Origin: Antedon mediterranea
Taxonomy: Eukaryota; Echinodermata; Crinoidea; Comatulida; Antedonidae
Length of the DNA: 64,000 bases
NCBI RefSeq assembly: GCF_964355755.1
Contig: NC_092670.1
Span: 8,183,201 to 8,247,200 of the forward strand
Direction: 5' to 3'
A model generated the notes under the pieces. That model worked only from the letters and a program-made list of their open reading frames with translations, did not search any database and had not been told where the DNA came from. The position numbers and the translations under genes are program-made. Shown here piece by piece: positions 35,401 through 45,898 of this stretch. Every line of letters starts with the position of its first letter. The stretch's first letter is position 1.

Positions 35401-36213
35401 TTAGCCATTTGCTGACACAGGCCTATCACACAATCTTCCCATGTACATGGGCATTCTTCCAAGTTTGGAAAATCAGCATTTGAAAAAAATTGCAGAAGGT
35501 CTTGCTTAACTGCAGTGCCCTATGTTCAATTAAAAAGTCACTAATTATCTCATTTTATTTAATTATATATATTTATTTTGATTCAAGTTTTTTTCCTATG
35601 TTATGCATTGAACATTGAAATAAAATTGATGAAACCTTTAAAATACATTGAATTCTTCCCTGATTTTTACAAACAAAAAATCGGCTACTACTAATCTAGG
35701 CAATGAGTAAAAGAGGATGGTCAGTAAAGCTGGCATAAGCCTGGGTACTCCATAAGCCTGGGTACTCCTTAAGCCTCTTGTTCTCAATAAAGACCATGTT
35801 AAATACATTATGAACACACCCAGGCGTTCCATAAGCCGATAGCAATAATTTCATCCCCGCCGAATGAATACAGTATAATTTAAATAAATAATTATATTAT
35901 TAATAAAATAAAGATGAAACTGAAAGCACGATAAACTTACATTTTCAATTGAATTGACATACCGATTTTGTAAAAGGTAGTCCCGAATTAAATCAAAAAC
36001 TTCCTCTTCTTCTATCGAAAAAAGTGCAGCTAAGCATTGGTAAAAACACCGGTTTTCATTCCCCGGTGGGTCAGCTTTCAAAGTAAGTCCTCGCTTTTTT
36101 GCTTCGAGAAGGCACAACACCCGGTTAGACATCTTCGGATATTGACCTTGTATTATGAAATGACGGTCTTCAGAGCTCCGGAGTTCTTTCGCGCAGACAT
36201 TTATATTCGCCAT
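28368..36213 (-). CDS. OTU-like protease / WRKY-GCM1-like zinc finger / transposase-like fusion gene, 10 exons
   Basis: Exons (minus strand): 36213-35941, 35519-35334, 35010-34869, 33193-33078, 32653-32597, 32094-32050, 31899-31837, 31461-31345, 30992-30865 and 30773-28368. All introns are GT-AG (donors GTAAGT, GTATGT, GTTAGT, GTAAAT, GTTAAG) and the phases agree at every junction, including phase 1 after exon 3 and phase 2 after exon 9. Exons 1-3 encode an OTU-like region. Exons 4-9 are an acidic/serine-rich linker with a basic nuclear signal (KSKKRKRRK, exon 8). Exon 10 encodes a Cys/His cluster like WRKY/GCM1 zinc fingers of Mutator-like transposases and a transposase-like body. A frameshift at about 29864-29867 splits exon 10. 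The total is near 1,180 residues. It could be an active transposon gene or a domesticated one; no terminal inverted repeats were found. Confidence 0.75.
33479..33985. repeat. Intronic repeats: a hairpin and a GC-rich TE fragment
   Basis: CTAGAGGGTGAGCTCGC and GCTCGCTCCCCCTCTAG (about 33478-33515) are near-perfect inverted repeats. At about 33680-33980, GGGAGGCGGAGGTCATTTGA and GGAGAGGCGTTTATTC flank an AT-rich stretch with a G homopolymer, like the ends of a short DNA transposon. They lie in the intron between exons 3 and 4. Confidence 0.4.
34869..36213 (-). CDS. Exons 1-3: OTU-like cysteine-protease region
   Basis: The ATG at 36213 is the first in frame; it reads MANINVCAKELRSS. DPPGNENRCFYQCLAALF (residues 48-65) resembles the OTU nucleophile motif (GDGxCFF), with Cys56 as the likely nucleophile. 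The usual Asp of that motif is replaced by Asn/Glu. EEEEVFDLIRDYLLQN fits the helix after it. Exon 2 encodes EECPCTWEDC and a helical ANHVVIRAAAT stretch. Exon 3 gives VYFAYTGNHYMLL, with His179 in the position of the OTU catalytic His (NHY). OTU enzymes remove ubiquitin-like modifiers; whether this one is active cannot be told. Fold-level assignment rests on these motifs only. Confidence 0.6.
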
Positions 36214-36238
36214 CGCCAATCATTAGCCTCTTTCTAAT

Positions 36239-38110
36239 CTTTGCGGCATGTTCTTTGATCGGCATATCGGTTACCATTATTCGCCGCCAACAGGAAGTCA
36301 AGTTAAGTTTGTCTATCTTTGTTTTGCCATGGTTTTGCATTCCCATACATGCTGAAGTTAAAAGGGAGGTGGGTCGGGTTGCTTTCGGAGGTTATTACCC
36401 GGACCAACCAATATGAAACTAAAATCATTGTGAAGTAAGGAAAAAATAATCAATAAATATTCTCCCGCATATGACCGTACAGTGTTAATAACACGTGCTG
36501 TTTTCTTTAAAGACCAGCACCGTGTGTATACATAAAGAAATATCAAAACATTTCAACTTTTTTGGTAACTCTAGAGGAAATTTTAACAACAGGGAGCACG
36601 AAGCATGTCCGTATGATAACCGATACGACCTCATGCCAATAATAAGCACTGAGTCATTTAAGGTTGATTATTCTACTATAGTACTGTATATAGCAACTAC
36701 AGAAATCGTCGAAATACTGTCGGTGAATAAAAAAAAGGCACATACGGATGGCAGCTATCCACACACAACTTGAGAACAGTTTAGGGCACTGTTGTAAAAA
36801 TGAACACAAATAATTTGACAACATGATGAATATTTATTTATTTATTCATTTTTATTTCTAATGATATAGCATAGGCCTATGTTATAAAAATTTAAATAAT
36901 TGATTTATATAATAGCATAGTAGCACGTTAAGATATGCCTCGCGCGTTTTTGAAATTTTAAAATACATGCCTCGCACTTTTGGAAATGATAAAACGATGC
37001 CTCGCACAAATATTCTGCTTGCCTCGCATGCCTCGCCTCGCACTTTGTCAACACTCGCTCTAGCGCCAGGTTTATTAGTACGTACATGGACAACAATAGA
37101 TAAAAATCGTTCATAATATACCTAGCTTACTAAAACAGGAATAGTGTATCATTATTAAATATTACACCAATTATTATTATATCAAAATTGATTAAATTAT
37201 TTTCTACATAGGCCTCTTATCTAGGTTAGGGCTAAGCATATTAGCTAAAGTTTAATTTTAGGCCTAGTATTACAATTGTCGGACGCAAGTCTTTTTTCAC
37301 ACGCGCTCCAGAATTCTGTCGCAATTTTTTTCTTTGCGGCATGTTATTGGATCGGCATATCAGTTACCTTTTATTCACCGCCAGTTATTGAACTTGTCCT
37401 GGCAATCGCTGTTCACCTTATTTGCGAGAGAGGTACACGTGTTGTTCCTAGAGAATGGAATGTCAAAAATGTCTTTGGCACGCCGCTCAGAGAGAAGTCT
37501 GTGCGTTGCTGCTGAAACCACGTGCTATAGGAGGGGAATGCACCACAATCCTCTGAGCTGAGGGCTGAATAATTCCGCTACCTGCTAAATAGTAAAGAGG
37601 GATTTTCCATCTCTCGGGTCTACTGGATCTAGGCGCAGGGGTGTGACAAAATATTATTTTCACTCTGCTATGTTCGAGAGACATGTGAGTGAACACGCTC
37701 GAAATGCCAACAAACATTGCAGTCATTTGATGAGTGTGTCGCTATAACAATTATTGTTTATCGAAAGTTGAAGACTGTCGTTCAGATTTTTGAACCGTAG
37801 TTTGGGCACTTTTGTAAAAGTAAAATTTGACACGATATGACTTAAATGAAAAAACAATCGTTACATAAAAATAAACAACATGATGAGTGTATACACGAAT
37901 CTATTTAGATACGCTTGTATCGATTGATTATTAGACCTATAATATAGCATAATAGCACGTTAAGATATGCCTCGCACCTTTTTGAAATTGTAAACTATAT
38001 GCCTCGCATGCCTCGCACTTTTGGAAATGATAAAACGATGCCTCGCATAAATATTTGACTTGCCTCGCTTGCCTCGCGTGCCTCGCTGCCTCGCACTTTG
38101 TCAACACTCA
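36239..38110. repeat. Diverged tandem duplication (~1.03-1.1 kb unit)
   Basis: TTTGCGGCATGTT with GATCGGCATATC and GTTACC occurs at about 36239 and 37333. GGGCACT.TTGTAAAA with ACAACATGATGA occurs at 36785 and 37805. GCACGTTAAGATATGCCTCG occurs at 36923 and 37957. The order is the same in both copies and offsets are 1,020-1,095 bp. The first copy begins within 30 bases of the 5' end of the minus-strand OTU-transposase gene, so it overlaps its promoter region. Open frames inside are not conserved between copies. Confidence 0.65.
36930..38105 (+). repeat. Two TGCCTCGC clusters
   Basis: At 36935-37050 and 37968-38100 the motif TGCCTCGC recurs 6-9 times, with CACTTTTGGAAATGATAAAA between units and CACTTTGTCAACACTC at the end. 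The reverse complement pattern is at 23095-23210. Confidence 0.7.
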
Positions 38111-39430
38111 AATTAGTTACCAGAGCCACAATTACGAATCTTTCTTCAACCTACGCGTGGATACCAGCTAATTTTTTAGGATAAGCTAATTTTTTAGGAT
38201 AATATAATAAATGTATAAATGTGTAGTAGCCTAGGCCTTCGTATAGATTTACAGTAGTTAAAACAATAACAGTGTTGTAAGACAATGAGTGTTATAGGCT
38301 ACTTATTGATCATTTTACATTTATTGACAAGTTATGTGTCTTAATTTTATAATGACTTTTCAAAATAAAGAAATAAAAAAAAAAGGATTTCATCGCCGAT
38401 ATGATTGTTTTACATGCAGGTATTTTAGTAAAATTAAAACGCTACATTTTGACCATGGAAAAACCATCGTACAGTATCGTGTGCGTGTTTTTTAAAAAGG
38501 GGAATCCCCGACGGTCAGCAGAAAGACATAGCAGCTGTGAGGAAACAGATACCAGAAGGCGCAGCTCCGATTGGTTTCAGAGAATGTTTCAGATGGCGAG
38601 TCGCCTTTTATTCAACAGCACAATGATCATTTTACTGAAGAAATTCTTTTCAACCCCTTTGGTTAGGCCTAGAACATTCTAATTATCATGCCTAATAAAT
38701 ATCCTCATAATAATCGGGTATTTATTTAATTTTAAATTAAACAAGACAGTGAAGAGGCACGGAATAATACGTACACGGACGTACGACGAATACACACACG
38801 CACGTCATCATTTACGACATATAGTGGTGATATGATGCAATTTTATAATGGATATAATGATGGGATTGCCTTTCCAGGCTTACAATCAATGTTCATTACG
38901 TAATACTATGTATATAATAGTAAACTGAATGTTTATAAATAAATTGTTTTACGTAATTTGTTGCATATAAAATAAAAGACACAGACGTAGCCTACGTTTC
39001 CTATAAAATATTTCACATTTAAATAATTATGTACTGTTAAATGACATTATGCTGGATAATATTATAATCTTAAACTATGTTTACAAATTATTAATATAGG
39101 CCTAATAATAATAATACATATTCATCGACCAAAGTAAAAATAATCTAGATCGTATAACATTATTTTATCGCGACCAAATTTAAACGCGACCGATTTCGAA
39201 CGCGACTGATATCATCGTAAAACTCCGGCGGGGTTTCCCCATCTTCAGATGGTGCGTTGTAGTACGGGACGACAACGGCGGAGTAATTACGGGGGTTTCC
39301 CTCTGGTAAGCTAGCACGTTAGTGCGACCGCGGAGTGATTAGTCGGGGGCTTCCTCTCTGATGATGGGGGTGCGTGCCGATCGTGTGACCTGAGACTACA
39401 TGGCGGGGCTTCTCCTTTTTATGCCTACAC
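38111..39430. other. Noncoding sequence with GCGACC motifs
   Basis: No gene supported; the 93-codon frame at 38401-38682 has no recognisable motif. Near 39170-39210 GCGACC-type motifs repeat three times (AACGCGACCGATTT). A GC-rich stretch (39220-39415) with repeated GGGGGTTTCC/GGGGCTTCTCC-like blocks follows. Confidence 0.35.
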
Positions 39431-39495
39431 GTTCCGTGTTATTTTGTGTATCATTGCGACATTTTACGCACTTGTAAACTATTTTTTAACATTTT

Positions 39496-39657
39496 GGGGC
39501 GACTTTGCGATAGGGCGACTATGTGATGGGGCGACTTTGCGATGGGGCGACTTTGCGATGGGGCGACTGTGTCGGGGCGACTTTGTTTTGGGGCGACTTT
39601 GCGATGGGGCGACTTTGTATGGGGCGACTTTGCGATGGGGCGACTTGACTAGCATCC
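39496..39657. repeat. GGGGCGAC minisatellite, opposite copy of 22763-22970
   Basis: Ten units of GGGGCGACTTTGCGAT (15-16 bp) end CTTGACTAGCATCC just before GTAGTAAC (39658-39665). A short variant unit (CTGTGTC) next to a TTTGTTTT variant matches the variant order of the array at 22763-22970 in reverse, so the two arrays are copies of one array. Confidence 0.75.
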
Positions 39658-39900
39658 GTAGTAACATGATAACCGATCAGTGCTACTGTACAGTTAGGTC
39701 GCGATTCAAATCGGTCGTGGTGTTACGTATTCGGTCGCTGCACCGCTGGACTTTCAGTTTCAGGAAAATATAATATGATTATCTATGGCTATTATTAGTA
39801 ATATGGAACGCCGCTGACGAAATTTCTATTACTGGACGTCTCAGGCAGAAAAATCATAAATCATTCATGAGATTAAAACATCCAAATTAGGACATACCAG
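39658..39900. repeat. Dispersed repeat shared with 62812-63007
   Basis: AACCGATCAGTGCTACTGTA, GGTCGCGATTCAAATCGG, GGACGTCTCAGGCAGAAA and ATTAGGACAT-like ends recur at 62820-63007. Confidence 0.7.
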
Positions 39901-39921
39901 GTTTGATGGCGGGGTGGATTG

Positions 39922-40557
39922 TTTAAAGCCCCATTCCCTACGTTTTTTAGATCTAATTTAAGATCACAAACTATATTTAATGTAAAAATAATACTATATG
40001 GTCCTATTGCGATAACTTTTTTCGTCTTTAAACGGTTAAAAATGTGAAAAATAAATCGATTCTAATAATTATAGCGGCCCGCTATAAATCCCAAAATGCA
40101 TTGCGCGCGGATTGATATTTTTGTTTTTCACCTGTAATTCGCTCACTTTTCGATCGATCGTGAAGCCAAAACAAATGGAAGACTCCTAACTTTTCAGCGA
40201 AAATACCGGGTTTTCCCCAATTTGTATCAACGGAGTCTGGCAAAAATAGAAAGACAATTAATGCAGCAACTATACAACGTCAGGCTAGGTATATAGCTAG
40301 CGTATGATGTTCGTACGTTATCGATGTTTACCAGCTAGGCCTACAAAACTAAGCCTAGCTAGGCTAGGCCTAAGACCGTCCACGAGAGGTCGATCGCCGC
40401 GAGCTACTTAGGTAGTGCATTGTTTCTCACTTTTTATCATAATTTACTATAAAACGTACATTTAAGACAAGGAATGACATGGTTTAATGTTTTTAAAGTG
40501 ATATATATGTATTATTTTCCAAAAAACGTCCAAAATTGCAGGGAAGGGGTCTTTAAA
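39922..40557. mobile_element. Candidate TIR-bounded nonautonomous transposon
   Basis: TTTAAAGCCCCATTCCCT at the left and AGGGAAGGGGTCTTTAAA at the right are inverted with two mismatches. The content has no coding frame. A target duplication is not clear, so the boundary call is tentative. Confidence 0.45.
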
Positions 40558-40983
40558 TTGTTTAGTGGAACAGATTTTTTTTCTCTAGATGGCCATAAAT
40601 CGTGTTTCTGGACTATATAATTTGGTGTAATTTCTTCACTAGTCTATATAGAGCGCCATATGCCATTTTTGAAGAATGTGACACTGCCAGACATACGGAC
40701 GAAAGTATTGAAATAAAAACAAAAGTTCATTGCGGCCTACCACGACACACTCGCACACACCCACCACAGATAATACGGCAACTCCCTGCTGTTATCGTTA
40801 AAAAGAGCCTGTCATAAACTCGTGCATCCACTTTAGACTAACTGACTGCGCGAAGTAGGCCTACACGACGTACACGCACGCGCTAGGTGATACATCCTTC
40901 CTTCCTGCGTGTTCCATAAGTTCTTTTTAAAAGATCCAAACGTCTTGGTGTTTGGTAGTTCAAATTTGTAGTTTTAAGCTTAA
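40558..40983. other. Noncoding sequence
   Basis: No gene supported; the 71-codon frame at 40602-40817 has no recognisable motif. Confidence 0.35.
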
Positions 40984-41257
40984 AATTGAAAATTAAACGA
41001 GACTTACCTGTAAGTTGAAGTTTAATTGTAATTCTATGAGTCATCAGCCGGGAGTGGAGGAGTTGTACGAGAGAGTACCGTGCATGCGTATGCCAGTCTT
41101 TAGAGCAGAATACAGGCTCAGTGAGGAGAGTGGAGGAGTCTGGGTCAGGGCCAAACCTACGTAAGGGATGGCGTACAACTCCTCCACTCCCGGCTGATGA
41201 CTCATAGAATTACAATTAAACTTCAACTTACAGGTAAGTCTCGTTTAATTTTCAATT
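40984..41257. repeat. Perfect 86-bp-arm palindrome
   Basis: Bases 40984-41069 and 41172-41257 are exact reverse complements, with a 102-bp loop. The arms include ACGAGACTTACCTGTAAGTT, CATCAGCCGGGAGTGGAGGA and GTTGTACG. No mismatch was found when checked base by base. It sits at the 3' (recombinase) end of the DIRS element and shares TCATCAGCC and the GAGGAGTTGTACGAGAGAGT region with its terminal repeat. Confidence 0.9.
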
Positions 41258-41639
41258 CTATTTCGTCATCATCCTATGTCGCTACGGAGTAGTACGAGAC
41301 TTTAGAGCACAGTGAGCCAGTATTCGCAAAACGGTGGAAAAACAGAATAAACAAATTAACAGTCATTCAAGTCGTTTACATTCTTTCAATAGAAAACACT
41401 TTATTACCACAAAACTATGTAGTACGGTACTTTAGTCTGTAAATAATTAACTGAAATCACTGTATTTCCTGTATTATACACTGCTTACAGGAAAAATAAC
41501 ATTCAGGTATTATAACACTGTAAAACATACCCTTGGATAGTAACTATAAGAAACATTAACTTTAAACAATGCAAACATGGTTTCAATAACACTTCATTTC
41601 TCGCTTGAGCATGACTCAAGAACTGCAGTACCATAATTA

Positions 41640-42792
41640 AAAGTAGGAGGTGCTATACGATTATAATATTTCTGAAAAGTTTCCTCCTTAGCCCAACCAG
41701 CTGACTTCATGATGTTTTTTAGATCAACATTTTTATTTAGAAGATGAGAAGCTGAGGCTGATCTGGTTACTATGGGGCTTATATTGGACTGTATCTATAC
41801 CTGCATTACACATGAATTTCTTTACCCAGTGGGACACTGTATCCTTTGAAATCGGCTTATGTGGGGAAATGTAACTTAACAGTAGCTGTGCCTTAGCCTG
41901 GCGAAAAACACTTGTACGTGAAAGATATTCTGTCAACAAAGACACAATGCATAATTTTTTGTCAGATGGAAACGCATTGAATTCCAATGGCTTTTGATGT
42001 GAGCCAACCCGTGTATGCTTTAATTTTTCAGTTACATAGAAAACAATTTTATGATCACTCTTTTCCATATTTGCAATCGAGAGATTTAATATCGTCCTGG
42101 CACCTTTGACCACTTAAAAGACACAATAAGAACGCCAATCTTTGTGATATTTCTTTCAGCGATGATTCTTGGATTGATGGTTGCCCTCTGATGTAATCTA
42201 GGGCAACATTGACATTCCATGTATAACTGTACCTTGGTAAAGATGGTCTTAATTCAAAAATACCCTTCATAAAGCGTTTCACAATAGGTAATTGACCAAA
42301 AGATGCATACTCTTGACCTACAGCAAAAAGAGAAGACAGCATACTTCTAGCAGTATTAATAGATCTGTACGATAAACCTGAATTAAACATATCTGATAAA
42401 AACTCAAGTGGTAATATCACATGTGGTGAAATAATGTCACAATTTTTTCTCTCACAAAATTCAAACCATCTGTTAGCCATAGTTTGATATTGAACCTTTT
42501 TTCCTGCTCGCCACGATGCTAGTATGATCTCTATTGTGCCTGAGGTAAATCCCTTAGATAATAAGCTTCTCCTGATACATGACATATGAGCAGTCGTAGT
42601 TTCTTGTGTAGAGGATGAGTCAAGCCCGGTTGTGCTGGTATCACCAGAGGGTCTGGTGCCGGTTGAATTTGTGTTGCTTCCTTGAGTATCCCCAGCAGCA
42701 TGGGGTACCACGATTGGGATGGCCAATCTGGTACTACTAGAATTCCCTGCGCCTTGTCTTGTATTATTTTCTGTATAACCCTGAGAACACAA
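41640..42792 (-). pseudogene. DIRS tyrosine recombinase (two frames)
   Basis: Frame one (42792-42055) has a Ser/Thr-rich start, then SCIRRSLLSKGFTSGTIEII, RWFEFCERKNCD and LAFLLCLLSGQRCQDDIKSL; the Arg of SGQRCQD is the first catalytic Arg. Frame two (42113-41733) has ARTILNLSIANMEKSD and ends in HSNQISLS, where an H-S-x-R motif is expected; a one-base insertion near 41765 explains the loss. A third frame (to 41640) holds GWAKEETFQKYYNRIAPP with the catalytic Tyr. The enzyme would integrate the circular DNA copy of the element; this copy is inactive. Confidence 0.8.
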
Positions 42793-43754
42793 TTAAAAGG
42801 GGGAAAGCAATAGAATAATATATTTTGCCATGATATTGTAAATGCATCAATATCTGTTGCATATGGATCTTGCCTATAAGAGATGTATTTATCAAATTGT
42901 TTATTTAGTCTTGATGCAAATAAATCAATTGTGGGTAGAACATTAAGTTTCGTTAGAACCTCACATAAAGTTTTAGAATTTAGCATCCATTCTGTATCTA
43001 TATTCTGTCTTCGAGATTCAAAATCAGCAGTAACATTAAGCACTCCTGGTATGTGGGCTGCAGTAATCCAAATATTATTACTTTCACAAAATGCCCAAAT
43101 TGTCCGTGTAATATCATTACAAGGATCACTGTGACATGTTCCCATATTATTTATAATGGAAACAGCAGTAGTATTGTCAATCATGAGCTTTACCTGTTTA
43201 CCTAGAACTTGTTTGGAAAAGGATGTCAGGCCAAAATATGCAGCTAATAGCTCTAAATAATTTATATGGTATTTTCTCTCATTTACTGTCCAATGACCAC
43301 CTGTAGCGGCTTCACCCATTGCTGCCCCCCAACCAGAAAGAGAGGCGTCTGTGTAAATAGTTAAATCAATTGCTAAATGTCCAATTACATTAAAACATTG
43401 TGGTAGGTTTATCAGCCACCATTGTAGATCCTCAATAGCCGAGGATGACAAACACATTTTAGAGTCGAAATTTCCTCTGGCTGTCTTTAAAGCATTAATC
43501 TTATCCCTCTCCACTGCCCGATAATGGCATTTACCATATTGTACAGCAGGGAAGCTTGACACAATATACCCAATAATCTGTGCTATCTCTCGAATTGTTG
43601 GAGTAGGTGTTGCCAATATCCTGGTAATACAGTTAGTAAGTCGATCAATTTTTGGACTTGTCAAAGTAATTTTCATATTACCTGAATTAATATTAAAACC
43701 TAAGACAGGGAATAATTTCGCCAGTGTAGCATAGCAAAAAGCTATACAAAACAA
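42531..43754 (-). pseudogene. DIRS RT 3' part, RNase H and following domain
   Basis: After an entry from inserted sequence, the frame reads LGFNINSGNMKITLT (end of RT thumb), TIREIAQIIGYIVSSFPAV, then RNase H motifs: LTIYTDASLSGWGA (first Asp), NYLELLAAYFGL (Glu), LMIDNTTAVSIINNMG (Asp) and HIPGVLNVTADFESR (last Asp). Then PTIDLFASRLNKQFDKYISY and ILVVPDWPSQSWYPML follow, typical of DIRS elements. RNase H removes the RNA template during reverse transcription. The frame overlaps the recombinase frame by about 260 bp, as usual in DIRS. Confidence 0.85.
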
Positions 43755-43880
43755 CCTTTTTGCTACACATTTCTACAATTGTGTAGCAAAAAATACAATA
43801 CAAAACTATCTTTCTTGACTAAAAAATCAGTTTGATTAGCAATTTTGCTAAACAAAATTTTCAAATGAAATTTTTCCCTG
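43706..43880. mobile_element. 175-bp nonautonomous transposon inserted in the DIRS RT
   Basis: It begins CAGGGAATAATTTCGCCAG (43706) and ends GAAATTTTTCCCTG (43880), inverted ends, with TAAGA on both sides (43701-43705 and 43881-43885). It splits the RT frame between the TFL and GFN residues of the thumb. The inside contains TTGCTACACA and TGTGTAGCAA as a further inverted repeat. The 5-bp duplication and CAGG ends agree with the elements at 19165 and 21301. Confidence 0.8.
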
Positions 43881-44602
43881 TAAGAATGTGATACTTTGTG
43901 TAGGTATAAAAACTGATTTTTCAGGATGTATGACAAAACCTAAACTATCAAACATCTTTATTGTTTCCATAATAGTATCAACGCATCTCTTGTATGTGGA
44001 TCCTATTAATAGTAAATCATCAATATAGGCACATAAAATATGTCCTCTCTTTCTCAGAAAACTAAGTGGTGGTTTTAATAGTTTGGTGAATGTTCGGGGC
44101 AAAAGGAAAGACCATTTGGATATGCTGTAAATTTATAAAGTTCTCCCTGATAGTGAAATTTTAGATACTTCTGAGAATCCTTGTGTATTCCCACACTATA
44201 ATATGCATCCTTTTTAAAGTCAATAGAGGCCATCCAACAATTCTTCGTTATCATACTTAATGCGGTATTGATTGTGTCCATTTTAAAGTGTTTATATTCA
44301 ATATATTTGTTTAGTGATTTTAAATTTAAGATTATGCGTACCCTATTATCTTTCTTAGGAACTGAAAAAATTGGAGATACATATTCCCCTGGTTCATATG
44401 CACATTTAACCAGTACACGTTTAGTTAACAGTGTCTGTATTTCATGTTCTACTAAGTAGATGTGATTCTTTGCAATAAAATTTGATGGACATGTAATGGT
44501 TGGTGGTGGAGGACTTAAAAATTGTATTATTTCACCCTTCACTGAATTTAGGGTTGTATGGTCAGAAGTTAGTTCTTGCCATTTTTCTATAAATTTTTTC
44601 AA
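43848..44602 (-). pseudogene. DIRS reverse transcriptase (two frames)
   Basis: Frame one (44602-44075) shows EHEIQTLLTKRVLVKC, PIFSVPKKDNRVRIILNLKS and LNKYIEYKHFKMDT, then ASIDFKKDAYYSVGIH (motif A, where Asp is expected near FKKDAYY) and YKFTAYPNGLSFCPE. Frame two (44102-43848) has PRTFTKLLKP and ILCAYIDDLLLIGST, the YIDD catalytic motif. The frames overlap by 28 bases, so a small indel separates them. RT copies the element RNA into DNA. Confidence 0.85.
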
Positions 44603-44685
44603 TTGGCCACCAACAAAATGTTCTACTCGATAGTCTAAGTATCGTTTAAGATCATTTAACTCAGAGTGTGCCTTTACCTGTGAAT

Positions 44686-45898
44686 CTATCGTCGGTAATT
44701 CTTGAACATCCTGCCTCTTTTTCGCTGGTACTGTCCGGACTGTCCCCTTTGTCCGCTGGCGTGGGGATTTACCTGGTTTTGTTGATAGTTTTGTCGATAT
44801 GTCTGAGGGTTGTACCCTCTCTGAGGTAAAAAAGGTCTTCTCTGTGTAGTGTATGGGGCATATCTGCCTACTTGTCCCTGGTTTTTCATAATCCTCCCTT
44901 CCAGTTTTGAATCAGTCATAACCTGTTTTAAGTCATTGCCAAATAGCATTCTTTCAGGTTTGTTTGTTCTTAAACATGCATTTTTGAGGTCTGTGCTATG
45001 CTTAGTAGCGGTCTTAATGTGTCCCTCCTTTTATACGATAACTCTTTGTTGACAAAACCCAAGAGGGCTACAGAGTCAAACAGGCGGGTAGCTGTTAGCT
45101 TATAATCAGGAGCCTTTTTGGATTCTTTCGCCTTAAGCATATCTTCGATACAAATAGCAATGGCACTTGTGGCCTTTACAACTGAGTCCTGTAGGGCTGC
45201 TACACGCAGATCCCTTTGTTTATTAAAAGACTTCAGTTCATTCCAAATTTGGTCATTTACTTTTGGTACATATACTTCTTTTAGATTACCCGGTATCTTA
45301 TATCTCTCAATGATAGCCTTGTGCTTATCTAGACTCAGTGCAGATTCAAATTTAGCATTTATTATCTTTGCGATTTTTTCCGATATGGAGGCCCAACAGT
45401 GTTGTCAATACATAGGGACGAATCTATTAGATTAAGGATGGAGTCTACATTTTCCTCCTCCACCTCTTCAGCCTCTTCAAAATCATCCCCTCCGAATATG
45501 CTCAAGGCCTCGTCCTCCGATATGGGGTGATTATTTGAGTTATCATTAGAGGTATGTGCTGCATGTGCAGTATTTGATGCTTCCTGTGAAGCTGGAGTGT
45601 ATGCTTCCTGTGAAGCTAGTGTGTATGCTTCCTGTGAAGCTGGTGTGTTAATTGCTTCATTTGAAGACAATTGAATAGGCTTGGCTCTACTAAGCTCGCC
45701 CAACAGTGTATTAGTCTCTGTCATACTACGCTGCATTGCAGCCAACACATTTACAAGCGATGAGCCTTTCGCTGTTGGCGATAGCGGCGGGGTCTCTTCG
45801 GGATCCGTCTCTTCATCGCCTACTACGGCAGGAAGCGCGCCGGCGGGAAAACCCTCGCTTGACCTAGGCCTAGTAGAAATGTAATCACTGTTCTCCAT
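44686..45898 (-). pseudogene. DIRS Gag-like region (three frames)
   Basis: It starts at ATG 45898 (MENSDYISTRPRSSEGFPAG), Ser/Thr/Pro-rich with three copies of a TPASQEAY-type repeat and an acidic stretch (EEAEEVEEENVD). The frame shifts near 45390 and continues open to about 45010 (containing KESKKAPDYKLTATRLFDSV). It shifts again into 44949-44686, with LFGNDLKQVMTDSKLEGR and an Arg/Gln/Tyr-rich end (QRKRGRMFKNYRR) as in DIRS Gag nucleic-acid-binding tails. Function by family: packaging of element RNA. Confidence 0.65.

Noticed and set aside
35286-35483. Plus-strand frame of 65 codons
   Set aside because: Antisense of exon 2 of the minus-strand gene, which has consistent splice phases.
38401-38682. 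93-codon plus-strand frame
   Set aside because: No recognisable domain, no splice or promoter context, composition like surrounding noncoding DNA.
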